Shown here: in pieces, positions 25,115 through 32,391 of the stretch
Layout of the letters: each line of letters begins with the position of its first letter
Numbering within the stretch: position 1 is the first letter of the stretch
Source of the DNA: an uncultured Bacteroidia bacterium
GTDB lineage: Bacteria > Bacteroidota > Bacteroidia > Bacteroidales > UBA932
Direction: 5' to 3'
Assembly: GCA_902790635.1 (NCBI GenBank)
Contig: CADASN010000013.1
Coordinates: 1 to 32,391 of the forward strand
Length of the DNA stretch: 32,391 bases
Position numbers and translations under genes: made by a program
Notes under the pieces: generated by a model
Told to the model about the DNA's origin: nothing
The model's database searches: none
Seen by the model: the letters and a program-made list of their open reading frames with translations, nothing else

Positions 25115-25157
25115 ATCAAGTATCGTAGTTTTGCTGCGTGAAGATAGCAAAAAAACG

Positions 25158-25165
25158 TATCTTTG
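25158..25165 (+). promoter_or_regulatory. Bacteroidetes -7 box for the GH2 gene
   Basis: Plus-strand TATCTTTG, 26 bases before ATG 25192. A weaker TATCTTCA on the minus strand at 25139-25146 may serve GH51. Confidence 0.6.
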
Positions 25166-25191
25166 GAAAGTTTAACCCATCTCTACCGATC

Positions 25192-27666
25192 ATGAAAGGT
25201 CTTCTTTCCAGCCTGTTCCTGCTGCTGACGGCAGCTGCCGTCTCAGCCCAGGTCTCCTTCGGAGACGCTTCCCGCTTCAATAACGACTGGCGCTTCCACC
25301 TCGGAGACACCCCGGAAGCCATTACCGCCGCTTTCGACGACAGTCGATGGCAGCCGGTATCCCTGCCGCACGACTGGTCCGTGCTGGGCACGCTTTCGCC
25401 CGCATTCGCCAGCGGCACCGGGTATCTGCCCGGCGGCATCGCCTGGTACCGGAAGCAATTCGACGGAAAGGACCTTTCCGCTGAGGAAGTATATCTCTAT
25501 TTCGAAGGCGTCTATAACCGCAGCAGCGTCTGGCTCAACGGGCACCTGCTGGGAGAACGTCCCAGCGGCTACATTTCTTTCTTGTATGACCTGACTCCCT
25601 GGCTCAACCGCGAAGGGACGAACACCCTTGCCGTCCGCGTGGACCACAGCCGCATCGCCGATTCGCGTTTCTACACCGGTTCGGGCATTTACCGCGACGT
25701 GTGGCTTGTCCAGGCCGGCCCCGTGCATTTCGCCCAATGGGGCGTAGGCTACCGGGCAAAGTCGCTCGACGACAGGCAGGCCGTGGTCGCCGTCGATACG
25801 GAGATCGAAGGACTCGGCGCCCGGAAAGCGCAGCTGCAGCTGACCCTGCGGGATGCCGCCGGCACGGTCGTGGCCCGCGCTTCCGCCAAGGCCGCCGCCA
25901 GGCAGACGACGGAGCTCAAGCTCTCTAGGCCGCATCGCTGGGACCTCGACGACCCGTATCTCTACACCCTGAGCGCGGAGATCGTCTCCGGTCCGGAGGT
26001 CCTGGACCATGCGGAGACGACCGTCGGCCTGCGCACCCTGCAGTTCGACGCCGACAAGGGCTTCGCGCTGAACGGCCGCTGGATGAAGGTCAAGGGCGTC
26101 TGCCTGCACCACGATGCCGGCGTGCTCGGCGCGGCCGTCCCGGAGGAGGTCTGGGAGCGTCGCCTGCTGGCGCTCAAGGGCATCGGCGCCAACGCCATCC
26201 GGACTTCGCACAATCCGCAGTCCCCTGTCTTCTATGATCTCTGTGACCGCCTGGGCCTGCTCGTGATGGACGAAGCCTTCGACGAATGGGAATATCCCAA
26301 ACGCAAATGGGTGGAGGGCTGGAACGTCGGCACACCTGCCCTGGACGGCACCTACGACTTCTTCGAAGCCTGGGGCGAGACGGACCTGCGCGACATGGTC
26401 CGGCGCGACCGCAACCACCCGAGCATCTTCCTCTGGAGCATCGGCAACGAAGTGGACTATCCCAACGATCCCTATTCGCACCCCATCCTGGACGGAGGCA
26501 ACAACGATTTCAAGCAGCCGGCTTACGGTGGCTACAACCCCGACGCTCCCCGCGCAGAGCGGATCGGCGAGATCGCGCAGCGGCTTGCCGCCGTGGTCCG
26601 CTCCGTGGATACCTCCCGCCCCGTTACCGGAGCTCTCGCGGGGGTGGCGATGTCCAACCAGACCGCCTATCCCGAGGCCGTGGACGTGGTCGGCTACAAC
26701 TACACCGAGGCCCGCTATGCGGCGGATCACGCGACCTACCCGCACCGTATTCTCTACGGATCGGAAAACAGCGGCAACTATGCCGCCTGGACGGCCGTCC
26801 GAGACAATGAATTCATTTTCGGGCAGTTCATCTGGACCGGCACGGACTACCTCGGCGAATCCAACGCCTGGCCTTCCCGCGGCTTCCATACCGGATTGCT
26901 GGACTTCGGCAGCTTCCCCAAGCCGCGCGGCCGCTTTTTCGCCTCGCTCTGGAGCGAGCGCCCGGTCTGCTATGTCGGTACTTCTCCCAAGCTTCCTGCC
27001 GTGCAGGGACGCCCCGGACGCGGCGACAGCACCGATGCGCGTGACATCTGGAACTACGAAGACGGGCAGATGATCCGCGTGGTCTGCTATACCAACGCCG
27101 CAAGTGCAGCTCTCTTCCTGAATGGAAGCCAGGTCGGAGAGCGGCAGCCCTACAACCGCGAGACCGGCATCATCGGCTGGGACGTTCCCTTCGCACCCGG
27201 CACGCTCAAGGCCGTCGCTTACGATGCCTCCGGTCGGGAAGAGTCTTCCTATGAGATCCATACCTGTCTGCGCCCTGCCTCCCTGCGGGTCAGCGCAGAC
27301 CGTACGGAACTCCGGCCGGGCCAGGTTGCCCACCTCACCGTAGAAATCCTTGACGACAACGGCCATTTCGTGCCCTTCGGCGATAACGAGATCACCTGCT
27401 CCATCGACGGCCCCGCCCATCTGCTCGGGCTGGAAGGCAGCGACAACCGCGACATGGGAGACTACACGGATAACGTGCAGCGGGCCTACCAGGGTCGCCT
27501 GCTGGCCTACGTCCGTGGCGGTCTCTCCCCTGTCCCGGTCCGTACCCGGCCGGGCGCAGTGCTCCCCGCCTACGGCGGCCCGGCTCGCCCGGCCGGCCCG
27601 GTGACCATCCGCTTCAGCACTCCGCTCCTCCCGCCTGCAGAGATCACCCTCACCGTAACAGAATAG
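25192..27666 (+). CDS. GH2 beta-galactosidase-type glycosidase
   Basis: An 824-residue secreted GH2 enzyme, probably a beta-galactosidase. After a signal peptide (ends near SAQ, residue 20) come the sugar-binding domain (WQPVSLPHDWSV; YFEGVYNRSSVWLNGHLLGERPSGY, residues 104-127), an Ig-like domain, and the barrel with acid/base E420 in FLWSIGNEVDYPND and a likely nucleophile E525 in LYGSENSGNY. A DUF4982 domain (IWNYEDGQMIRVVCYTNA) and a C-terminal invasin-like Ig domain (LRPGQVAHLTVEILDDNGHFVP) follow. The nucleophile assignment is by position. ATG 25192 begins the signal peptide; the longer frame to 25138 spans the promoter box. Confidence 0.9.
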   Translation: MKGLLSSLFLLLTAAAVSAQVSFGDASRFNNDWRFHLGDTPEAITAAFDDSRWQPVSLPHDWSVLGTLSPAFASGTGYLPGGIAWYRKQFDGKDLSAEEVYLYFEGVYNRSSVWLNGHLLGERPSGYISFLYDLTPWLNREGTNTLAVRVDHSRIADSRFYTGSGIYRDVWLVQAGPVHFAQWGVGYRAKSLDDRQAVVAVDTEIEGLGARKAQLQLTLRDAAGTVVARASAKAAARQTTELKLSRPHRWDLDDPYLYTLSAEIVSGPEVLDHAETTVGLRTLQFDADKGFALNGRWMKVKGVCLHHDAGVLGAAVPEEVWERRLLALKGIGANAIRTSHNPQSPVFYDLCDRLGLLVMDEAFDEWEYPKRKWVEGWNVGTPALDGTYDFFEAWGETDLRDMVRRDRNHPSIFLWSIGNEVDYPNDPYSHPILDGGNNDFKQPAYGGYNPDAPRAERIGEIAQRLAAVVRSVDTSRPVTGALAGVAMSNQTAYPEAVDVVGYNYTEARYAADHATYPHRILYGSENSGNYAAWTAVRDNEFIFGQFIWTGTDYLGESNAWPSRGFHTGLLDFGSFPKPRGRFFASLWSERPVCYVGTSPKLPAVQGRPGRGDSTDARDIWNYEDGQMIRVVCYTNAASAALFLNGSQVGERQPYNRETGIIGWDVPFAPGTLKAVAYDASGREESSYEIHTCLRPASLRVSADRTELRPGQVAHLTVEILDDNGHFVPFGDNEITCSIDGPAHLLGLEGSDNRDMGDYTDNVQRAYQGRLLAYVRGGLSPVPVRTRPGAVLPAYGGPARPAGPVTIRFSTPLLPPAEITLTVTE

Positions 27667-27669
27667 CAG

Positions 27670-27705
27670 AAAAAAACAGGGTCGGTCCACATGGACCGAC
27701 CCCTG
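27670..27705 (-). terminator. Intrinsic terminator, minus strand, after the aminotransferase gene
   Basis: A perfect 10-bp stem (27679-27688 with 27693-27702, GGGTCGGTCC arms) followed on the minus strand by seven T residues. It ends the aminotransferase transcript. A second small hairpin (AGAACCG/CGGTTCT) lies at about 27721-27743. Confidence 0.85.
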
Positions 27706-27741
27706 CACTACTAACCTAACCAGAACCGCGGGTGACGGTTC

Positions 27742-28941
27742 TTATTGTCTGCCCGGGTAGGCCTCGAGGGCTTTCTGGAGCACAACGAGGGCCCTGGCCA
27801 GGTCTTCTTTACACAAAACATAGGCGATACGGACTTCCTGGCGTCCCTCCCCCGGCTCCGTATAAAAACCGGCACCGGGCGCCATCATGATGGTCGCGCC
27901 CTCATACTGGAAGTCGCCCAGGCACCAGATGCAGAACTTCTCCGCATCGTCCACGGGCAGTTTCGCCATCGTATAGAACGCACCCATCGGGATCGGGGAA
28001 TACACGCCCGGAATCTTGTTGAGTCCGTCAATCAGGAAATTGCGGCGCTCTACATACTCTTCGTACACATTGCGCAGATATTCTTTCTGCACCCCCACGG
28101 AAGCCTCCGCTACGATCTGGCCAAGCAGCGGCGGGGACAGGCGGGCTTGGCAGAACTTCATCACCGCATCGCGGACCGCACGGTTCTTCGTGCAGAGGCA
28201 GCCGATGCGGATACCGCATTCCGAATAGCGCTTCGACACAGAATCGAACAGGACCACGTTCTCTTCGATCCCTTCCATGTGGAAAGCCGAAATATACGGC
28301 ATCCCGGTGTAGATGAACTCCCGATAAACCTCATCGCTGAAGAGGAACAGATTGTGCTTCTTGACGATGTCGCGCAGGCGCTGCATCTCCTTGCGGGTAT
28401 AGAGATACCCTGTCGGGTTGTTCGGATTGCAGATCAGGATGGCTTTGGTGCGCGGAGTGATCTGCTCCTCAAAGGCCTCGACCGAAGGCAGGCGGAAGCC
28501 GTTGTCGATGCTGGTCTTGACGCTCTTGACCACCGCCCCGACGGAGATGGCGAACGCCATGTAATTGGCATAGAACGGGTCCGTGACAATCACTTCGTCC
28601 CCGGGGCTGAGGCAGGCCAGGAATGCGAACAGCACCGCTTCGGAACCGCCGGCCGTGACGATAATCTCCTCCGGAGAGAGGTAGATGCCATACTGGGCAT
28701 AATACTGCACCAGCTTGGTACGCAGGCTCAGGTAGCCGTCGGAAGGGCTGTACTCGAGGATGGTCCGGTCAATCGCCCGGACGGCATCCAGCCCGCACTG
28801 CGGGGTCGGGATGTCCGGCTGGCCGATATTGAGATGATAGACGTGCACGCCATTGCGCTTCGCAGCGTCGGCGTACGGAGCCAGCTTCCGGATCGGGGAA
28901 GAAGGCATGTTCTGGGCACGTTGGGATATCTCCATATTCAT
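27742..28941 (-). CDS. Class I/II PLP-dependent aminotransferase
   Basis: A 399-residue cytosolic aminotransferase of the aspartate/aromatic type. Visible are YHLNIGQPDIPTP (residues 35-47), GGSEAVLFAF (98-107), CNPNNPTG (171-178), SDEVYREF (202-209; D203 contacts the cofactor) and SVSKRYSECGIRIG with the PLP-binding lysine K237. Substrate amino acid cannot be decided. The frame is open to 28989, but the promoter box (28956-28963) falls inside that version; ATG 28941 or ATG 28935 is the start. It has its own promoter and terminator and is unrelated to the flanking glycosidase genes. Confidence 0.92.
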   Translation of the reverse strand: MNMEISQRAQNMPSSPIRKLAPYADAAKRNGVHVYHLNIGQPDIPTPQCGLDAVRAIDRTILEYSPSDGYLSLRTKLVQYYAQYGIYLSPEEIIVTAGGSEAVLFAFLACLSPGDEVIVTDPFYANYMAFAISVGAVVKSVKTSIDNGFRLPSVEAFEEQITPRTKAILICNPNNPTGYLYTRKEMQRLRDIVKKHNLFLFSDEVYREFIYTGMPYISAFHMEGIEENVVLFDSVSKRYSECGIRIGCLCTKNRAVRDAVMKFCQARLSPPLLGQIVAEASVGVQKEYLRNVYEEYVERRNFLIDGLNKIPGVYSPIPMGAFYTMAKLPVDDAEKFCIWCLGDFQYEGATIMMAPGAGFYTEPGEGRQEVRIAYVLCKEDLARALVVLQKALEAYPGRQ

Positions 28942-28955
28942 CAGTGAAATATTTA

Positions 28956-28963
28956 CAAATATA
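28956..28963 (-). promoter_or_regulatory. Bacteroidetes -7 box for the aminotransferase gene
   Basis: Minus-strand TATATTTG, 14 bases before ATG 28941 and just downstream of the GH43 terminator. Confidence 0.65.
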
Positions 28964-28967
28964 AACA

Positions 28968-28998
28968 AAAAAATGCTCCTGCAATACACGCAGGAGCA
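28968..28998 (-). terminator. Intrinsic terminator after the GH43 gene
   Basis: A 9-bp stem (28974-28982 with 28990-28998, TGCTCCTGC arms) with a 7-base loop, followed on the minus strand by a T-run. Confidence 0.85.
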
Positions 28999-29040
28999 AG
29001 AAAGGACAGATTCTTCACTTCGTTCAGAATGTCAGGGGAA

Positions 29041-30159
29041 CTACGGATACCAGCGTTTGAGCAGCACGAGTTTGTCGCCGCTGTCGTCAACCTCCCAGAA
29101 CTGGGGCTTGCGCGGGCCGTCGCCTTCCACATGGTGCACCACATAAAGGAGCTTGCCCTCGAAGGTGCGGAAGAGCATCCCGTGGCCGGAATTGTTGCCC
29201 AGGAACGGCTCCGGCTCCTGTACCCACGGTCCGGAGATCTTGCCGGACTCGGAGTAGCAGACGGCCTGGATGTAGCGCTCCTTGCCCCAGGTGGACCAGA
29301 GCATGCCGAGACGTCCCGTCTGCGTGCGGAACATCTGCGGGCCGTCGGTCACCCAGCCGGGCATCTTGAGACCGAAGGTGGCCTCGCCCAGGGAGTTCAT
29401 CTCGCCGCAGCAGGGCAGTTCGCTGGCACGGAACATCGTCACGGGCTTCGGCGACACGGTATAGGAGAGGTCCGGAGCCAATTCGATGTAGTCCATCGTG
29501 CCGTCGATCAGCTGGGTCCATTCGTGGACGAAGATCATGTATATCTTGCCGTCTTCTTCATAGAGCGTACCGTCGATGCAGTCCCAGTCGCGGGGCTGAT
29601 AGTCATAGCCCGGCGTGATGGCGAAAGACTTGTACGGACCCTCCGGCTTGTCCGAGCGGAGAATGTAAGTCTGGTTGTGGGGTACGTTGTAGCGGCGCGG
29701 AACCTGCTGGATGAGGTCGGAATGGTCGCTCCAGGTACCTGCATAATAATAATAGTCGCCGATCTTGTGGATCTCGGCCGCGGCCGCGAAACCGGCGCGC
29801 TCCAGCCAGAGTCCCTTGATGTCGATGACATTGTAGGGGCCCGTCCACATCTTGAGATCCGTGCTCTTGTACATCCGGCCGCCGGAACTGGTCAGGTAAT
29901 AGGTCTTCGTAGCCTGGTCGGCCAGGATGTAAGGGTCACTCATCGAAAGTTCCTCGAAGGGGACGGTGCGGATGCGGTTCATCTCGGCCATCCGGGCGCG
30001 CATGCGCGCCGCCATGCCGGTCGTATCCGTCGTGTGCATGCCGCCGAAATTGCGCTGACCGGGGTCGGCCGGCGGAGCCTGCTCCCCGGGAAGGATCTGG
30101 GCGAAGCCCGCCGTCGTGCAAACCAGCAAGGCTGCCGTGAGAAGAGTTCTGATTTTCAT
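29041..30159 (-). CDS. GH43 family glycosidase
   Basis: A 372-residue secreted five-bladed beta-propeller glycosidase of family GH43, most often active on arabinose- or xylose-containing glycans. The signal peptide is MKIRTLLTAALLVCTTAGFAQ. The catalytic-base aspartate is in LSMSDPYIL (near residue 74). AAAAEIHKIGDYYYY and WDCIDGTLYEEDGKIYMIFVHEW match propeller blades with the pKa-tuning Asp. Where many members have an acid Glu in an EGP motif, this one has VTDGPQMF, as I recall from some subfamilies, so the acid residue is not certain. Between the signal peptide and the propeller is a 45-residue Met/Arg-rich stretch. It precedes its terminator at 28968 and may share regulation with the SusD gene upstream. 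Confidence 0.88.
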   Translation of the reverse strand: MKIRTLLTAALLVCTTAGFAQILPGEQAPPADPGQRNFGGMHTTDTTGMAARMRARMAEMNRIRTVPFEELSMSDPYILADQATKTYYLTSSGGRMYKSTDLKMWTGPYNVIDIKGLWLERAGFAAAAEIHKIGDYYYYAGTWSDHSDLIQQVPRRYNVPHNQTYILRSDKPEGPYKSFAITPGYDYQPRDWDCIDGTLYEEDGKIYMIFVHEWTQLIDGTMDYIELAPDLSYTVSPKPVTMFRASELPCCGEMNSLGEATFGLKMPGWVTDGPQMFRTQTGRLGMLWSTWGKERYIQAVCYSESGKISGPWVQEPEPFLGNNSGHGMLFRTFEGKLLYVVHHVEGDGPRKPQFWEVDDSGDKLVLLKRWYP

Positions 30160-30318
30160 ATCTGAGTACGTTGGTTTCAGTTTTTGTTAGTATACGCTTG
30201 CCTGGCTTGCTTTGAGCGAAGCGAAGTCCGCATCAGCGGACCGGCCGGCCCCGGGACTTTGCGTGAGCAAAGTCGGAAAGGGGTTTATGGCCGCCGGGGT
30301 TTGGGGCGGAGCCCCAAT

Positions 30319-30419
30319 CAAAAACGGGCGCCGCTCACGCAAACTCGGAGCGTCAGCGACCGAGGGGGCCCGGGGGATCCTTCCCCCGTCATGAAAGCAA
30401 AAACGGGCGCCGCTCACGC
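30319..30419. repeat. Two copies of a 22-bp GC-rich direct repeat
   Basis: Identical copies at 30319-30340 and 30398-30419, core ACGGGCGCCGCTCACGC, start-to-start distance 79 bp. Only the second copy has a matching downstream arm that makes a full hairpin. Confidence 0.9.
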
Positions 30420-30428
30420 GGGGCCCGT
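30399..30428 (-). terminator. Terminator-like hairpin, minus strand
   Basis: 11-bp arms (30403-30413 with 30418-30428, one mismatch) around a TCAC/GTGA loop, followed on the minus strand by five T residues. Confidence 0.6.
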
Positions 30429-30533
30429 TTCCCACAATACAATTAACCAAAATCTACCACCCGGTATTTATGTCAGACGGGAGAGCCACGGGTAAAGCCC
30501 TTCCCGTTACGGTTTTCAAAGAATTCCGCAATG

Positions 30534-30541
30534 CAAAAGTA
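30534..30541 (-). promoter_or_regulatory. Possible -7 box upstream of GH43
   Basis: Minus-strand TACTTTTG fits TAnnTTTG but lies about 375 bases before the GH43 ATG, with terminator-like hairpins between, so the assignment is weak. Confidence 0.3.
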
Positions 30542-30664
30542 TTTGTATTTTTCCGAAAGGAATATCAAAACCAGACCATTTGCAATCAATCATCAACCAT
30601 CTGCCACACCTCTGGGGCCTGTTTGGCAGGAATGAAAGGATTTCTAAAGTGGCAGCACCGAAAT

Positions 30665-30697
30665 CAAAAAGGAGCGGACCCTGCAAGGGGCCCGCTC
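30665..30697 (-). terminator. Intrinsic terminator after the SusD gene
   Basis: 11-bp arms (30670-30680 with 30687-30697, GGAGCGGACCC arms, one G-T pair) followed on the minus strand by five T residues. It lies 38 bases after the restored SusD stop. Confidence 0.8.
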
Positions 30698-30734
30698 CGA
30701 TCGTCACTGAATGCTAACGGTCAGGTTTCATTCA

Positions 30735-32391
30735 TCACCAACCCGGGTTCTGGACCATGTTGGGGTTCTTGTCCATCACAGAGGTCGGATACGGGAAGAA
30801 TTCGTGCTTGCCGGCCTGGAAACCGACCTTGAAGCCGCGGTCGATGGCCTCGTGGGTCTCGACGGTGTAGAAGCGGCTGTCAGCCTCGGTGCCATGCTCC
30901 CAGGTGACTTTCTCACCGGACTTCGGGGCGCGGTGAAGCTTGTCGAAGAGCTTCGGCGAGCCAGCGGCTGCCCTCGAGCCAGAGCTCGTAGGATTTCTCC
31001 TTCTTCAGGACGTCCATGTCCACGGAGGTGCTGATGGTCTTGGAACCGGCGCGCCTCTGGATCTGGTTGATGACGGCCAGTGCGGAAGCGTTGTCGCCGC
31101 TCTGGAGGCAGGCCTCGGCGTAGAGCAGGAGCACTTCGGCGTAGCGCATGATCAGACCGTTGTTCATACGGACATTGCTGCCGTAGTTGGCGGCGTCGGT
31201 CGAACGTACGAGCTGCTTGAACGGCAGCCAGAAGGACTGGCCATAGAGACCCTGCTCGACATCGGCGATACCGATGAGCTTGGAAGCCTTCTTCTCTTCG
31301 AGGGACATCTTGTTGATGTCGGCGCTGTTGTATTCCATGCCATAGATTGCATCGTCAACGTGCTTGAGCGTAGCGTCGAAGCGGAAGGAATGGCCGTCGT
31401 TGGCGAAGAACTCATCGCCGAACCACTGCGGGACACCCAGGCCGCCCCAGCCGTCGACACCGCCGGTGTACTTGCCCTGCGGGGAGGCACCTGCCACGAA
31501 GTGGTCGGAACGCCAGTTCCAGATGTTGGCCTCCATCCAGGTAGAGCGCTGGATCATGCCGCCCCAGGCGCTGATGCCGGAGTTGGGCTCGATGTTGAGT
31601 TCGAAGACCTTCTCCTCGTTGCAGTCGCCTTCGACGTGGAAGTTCTGCCAGTACTTCTCGCCGGGGACGAGGGCGTACTTGCCGGAGTCGATGACCTTCT
31701 TGAGTGCAGCCTTGGCACCGGCGTAGTCCTTCACGAAGAGGAGCGCCTTGCCTTCGACAGCCCATGCGAAGCCCTTGGTGACCTTCACGGCACCGTCCTT
31801 GTCGGCCGTGCTCTTGCGCTCGTCGAGGTCGGGAACGGCAGCCTCGCACTCGCTGGCGACCCAGCGGTAGAGGTCCTCATGGGACATCGGGTTGTCCGGA
31901 TCCTTGTCGGAGTTGTACGGCATCTCGTCGGAGAGCACGTGGTCGACCATCGGCGGCGTGTTCCAGCAAGAGGTCAGGAGGAAGTACAGGTAGGCGCGCA
32001 GGACGCGGGCCTCGGCGACCACGCGCTTGGTCGTGGCGGTCGGGCCGCCCTCGGGCAGGCCATTCTTGAAGTTGTCAATCACCAGGTTGCAGGCGTAGTT
32101 GACCTGGAACAGGTTGTTGTAGAAGTGGTCGACCACCTGGTTGCCGGAGTCGAGACGGAACTCGTCCAGCTGGGCCATGAAGTCGTTGTCACCGAAGTTG
32201 GAGCCGGCGGCATACATATCGTCACCGCAGTTGTTCAGGGCGGCCTTGTAGTCGGTGTAGATGGAGCTTCCGTCCTGACCGGTCACGCGGGTGACGAAGC
32301 GGGCGTAAGCCGCAGCCATGGCTGCCTCCGCGTCCGCGTCGGTCTGGTAGAAATTCTCGATAGCGACGACACCCTTCTGCGGAATGTCGAG
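30735..32391 (-). CDS. SusD/RagB family glycan-binding lipoprotein, 5' partial, frameshifted near the C-terminus
   Basis: Outer-membrane glycan-binding partner of a SusC porin. The 5' end lies beyond the right edge; the first visible residues are LDIPQKGVVAIENFYQTDADAEAAMAAAY, typical of the SusD N-terminus. Further family blocks are VVAEARVLRAYLYFLLTSCWNTPP, the MRYAEVLLLYAEACLQSG helix and KEKSYELWLEGSRWL. Directly after this (about 30955-30975) the frame breaks; reading on gives a foreign tail ending at 30913. In the next frame the expected C-terminus continues as PKLFDKLHRAPKSGEKVTWEHG and ends FFPYPTSVMDKNPNMVQNPGW with TGA at 30735-30737. The break is a net one-base gain, best explained by a short deletion. 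SusC would lie upstream, outside the window. Confidence 0.88.

Larger units (their letters stand above)
30160..30734. other. Hairpin-rich intergenic region between SusD and GH43
   Basis: About 575 bp with no supportable gene. It holds a 22-bp direct repeat (30319-30340 and 30398-30419), hairpins at 30226-30241 (GTCCGC arms), 30255-30274 (GACTTTGC arms) and 30301-30317 (TTGGGGC arms), two terminator-like stems and a possible promoter box. The 8-mer GCGTGAGC or its complement occurs three times. Open frames here have no protein-like composition. Confidence 0.75.

Noticed and set aside
22826-25141. Long plus-strand frame opposite GH51
   Set aside because: GH51 catalytic motifs are intact on the minus strand, and the opposite frame has no recognisable domain.
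25243-27708. Long minus-strand frame opposite GH2
   Set aside because: Same reason: the GH2 motifs and signal peptide are on the plus strand.
30319-30419. CRISPR-like repeat pair
   Set aside because: Only two copies, in a terminator-like setting, with no further repeats or cas genes.
30184-30495. Possible small gene in the intergenic region
   Set aside because: The frame reads through hairpins and the direct repeat with low-complexity residues and no start signal; better explained as a repeat element.
1-32391. tRNA genes, rRNA genes, integrases and insertion sequences
   Set aside because: I looked at all intergenic gaps and saw no tRNA-like cloverleaf, rRNA motif, DDE transposase or attachment-site duplication; a tRNA scan would settle it.

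Overview
The window looks like a chromosomal piece of a GC-rich member of the Bacteroidales. Evidence: Bacteroidetes-type -7 promoter boxes (TAnnTTTG) before many genes, an extended NusB, DUF5606, DUF3276 and DUF3869 proteins, a glycine-lipid acyltransferase pair, a SusD-like protein and several glycan-degrading enzymes with signal peptides. The long antisense frames are typical of GC-rich coding DNA. A gut or rumen lineage related to Rikenellaceae or Cryptobacteroides is a guess; the genus cannot be read from the sequence.

Layout. (1) 1-3550: a truncated glutaminyl cyclase lipoprotein, divergent from a GH106-type rhamnosidase. (2) 3568-3903: a perfect 23-bp inverted repeat overlapping the promoter and 5' end of the RNase P RNA gene (rnpB). 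The 3' end of rnpB looks damaged, and the opposing glsB-like gene reads through it without a stop. (3) 3593-10276, minus strand: nusB-yajC-ybbR-coaE-DUF5606-rimO, tightly overlapping, followed by glsA-glsB with their own promoter. (4) 10364-12831, plus strand: DUF3276, an MTA/SAH deaminase and purine nucleoside phosphorylase, which fit one purine-salvage step. (5) 12826-17005, minus strand: a coiled-coil protein, zapA, a structured RNA that may be 6S, rny and dsbD. dsbD has a shortened N-terminal domain and a palindromic insert-like linker. (6) 17059-22241, minus strand: a sugar nucleotidyltransferase, OmpA-family protein, histidine-rich DUF3869 lipoprotein, a YjbH-like outer-membrane protein and a TapB/DUF3108-like secreted protein. 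(7) 22377-23060: a Y1-transposase-like protein that has lost its HUH histidines. (8) 23072-32391: carbohydrate genes GH51, GH2, GH43 and a frameshifted SusD, with an aminotransferase between them and a hairpin-rich 575-bp intergenic region.

How the genes fit together. The core consists of housekeeping clusters (transcription and protein export, RNA decay and cell division, membrane lipids). The glycan genes (GH106 rhamnosidase, GH51 and GH43 arabinan-type enzymes, GH2 beta-galactosidase, SusD) suggest use of plant pectin or arabinogalactan side chains. The SusC partner, if present, would lie beyond the right edge.

No complete new defence or mobile system is evident. The most unusual signals are the rnpB/glsB convergence with its 23-bp palindrome, the palindromic segment inside dsbD, the hairpin-rich intergenic region near 30.2-30.4 kb, the HUH-less transposase relative and the SusD frameshift. 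Several of these could be assembly or consensus errors; the checks are given with each finding.
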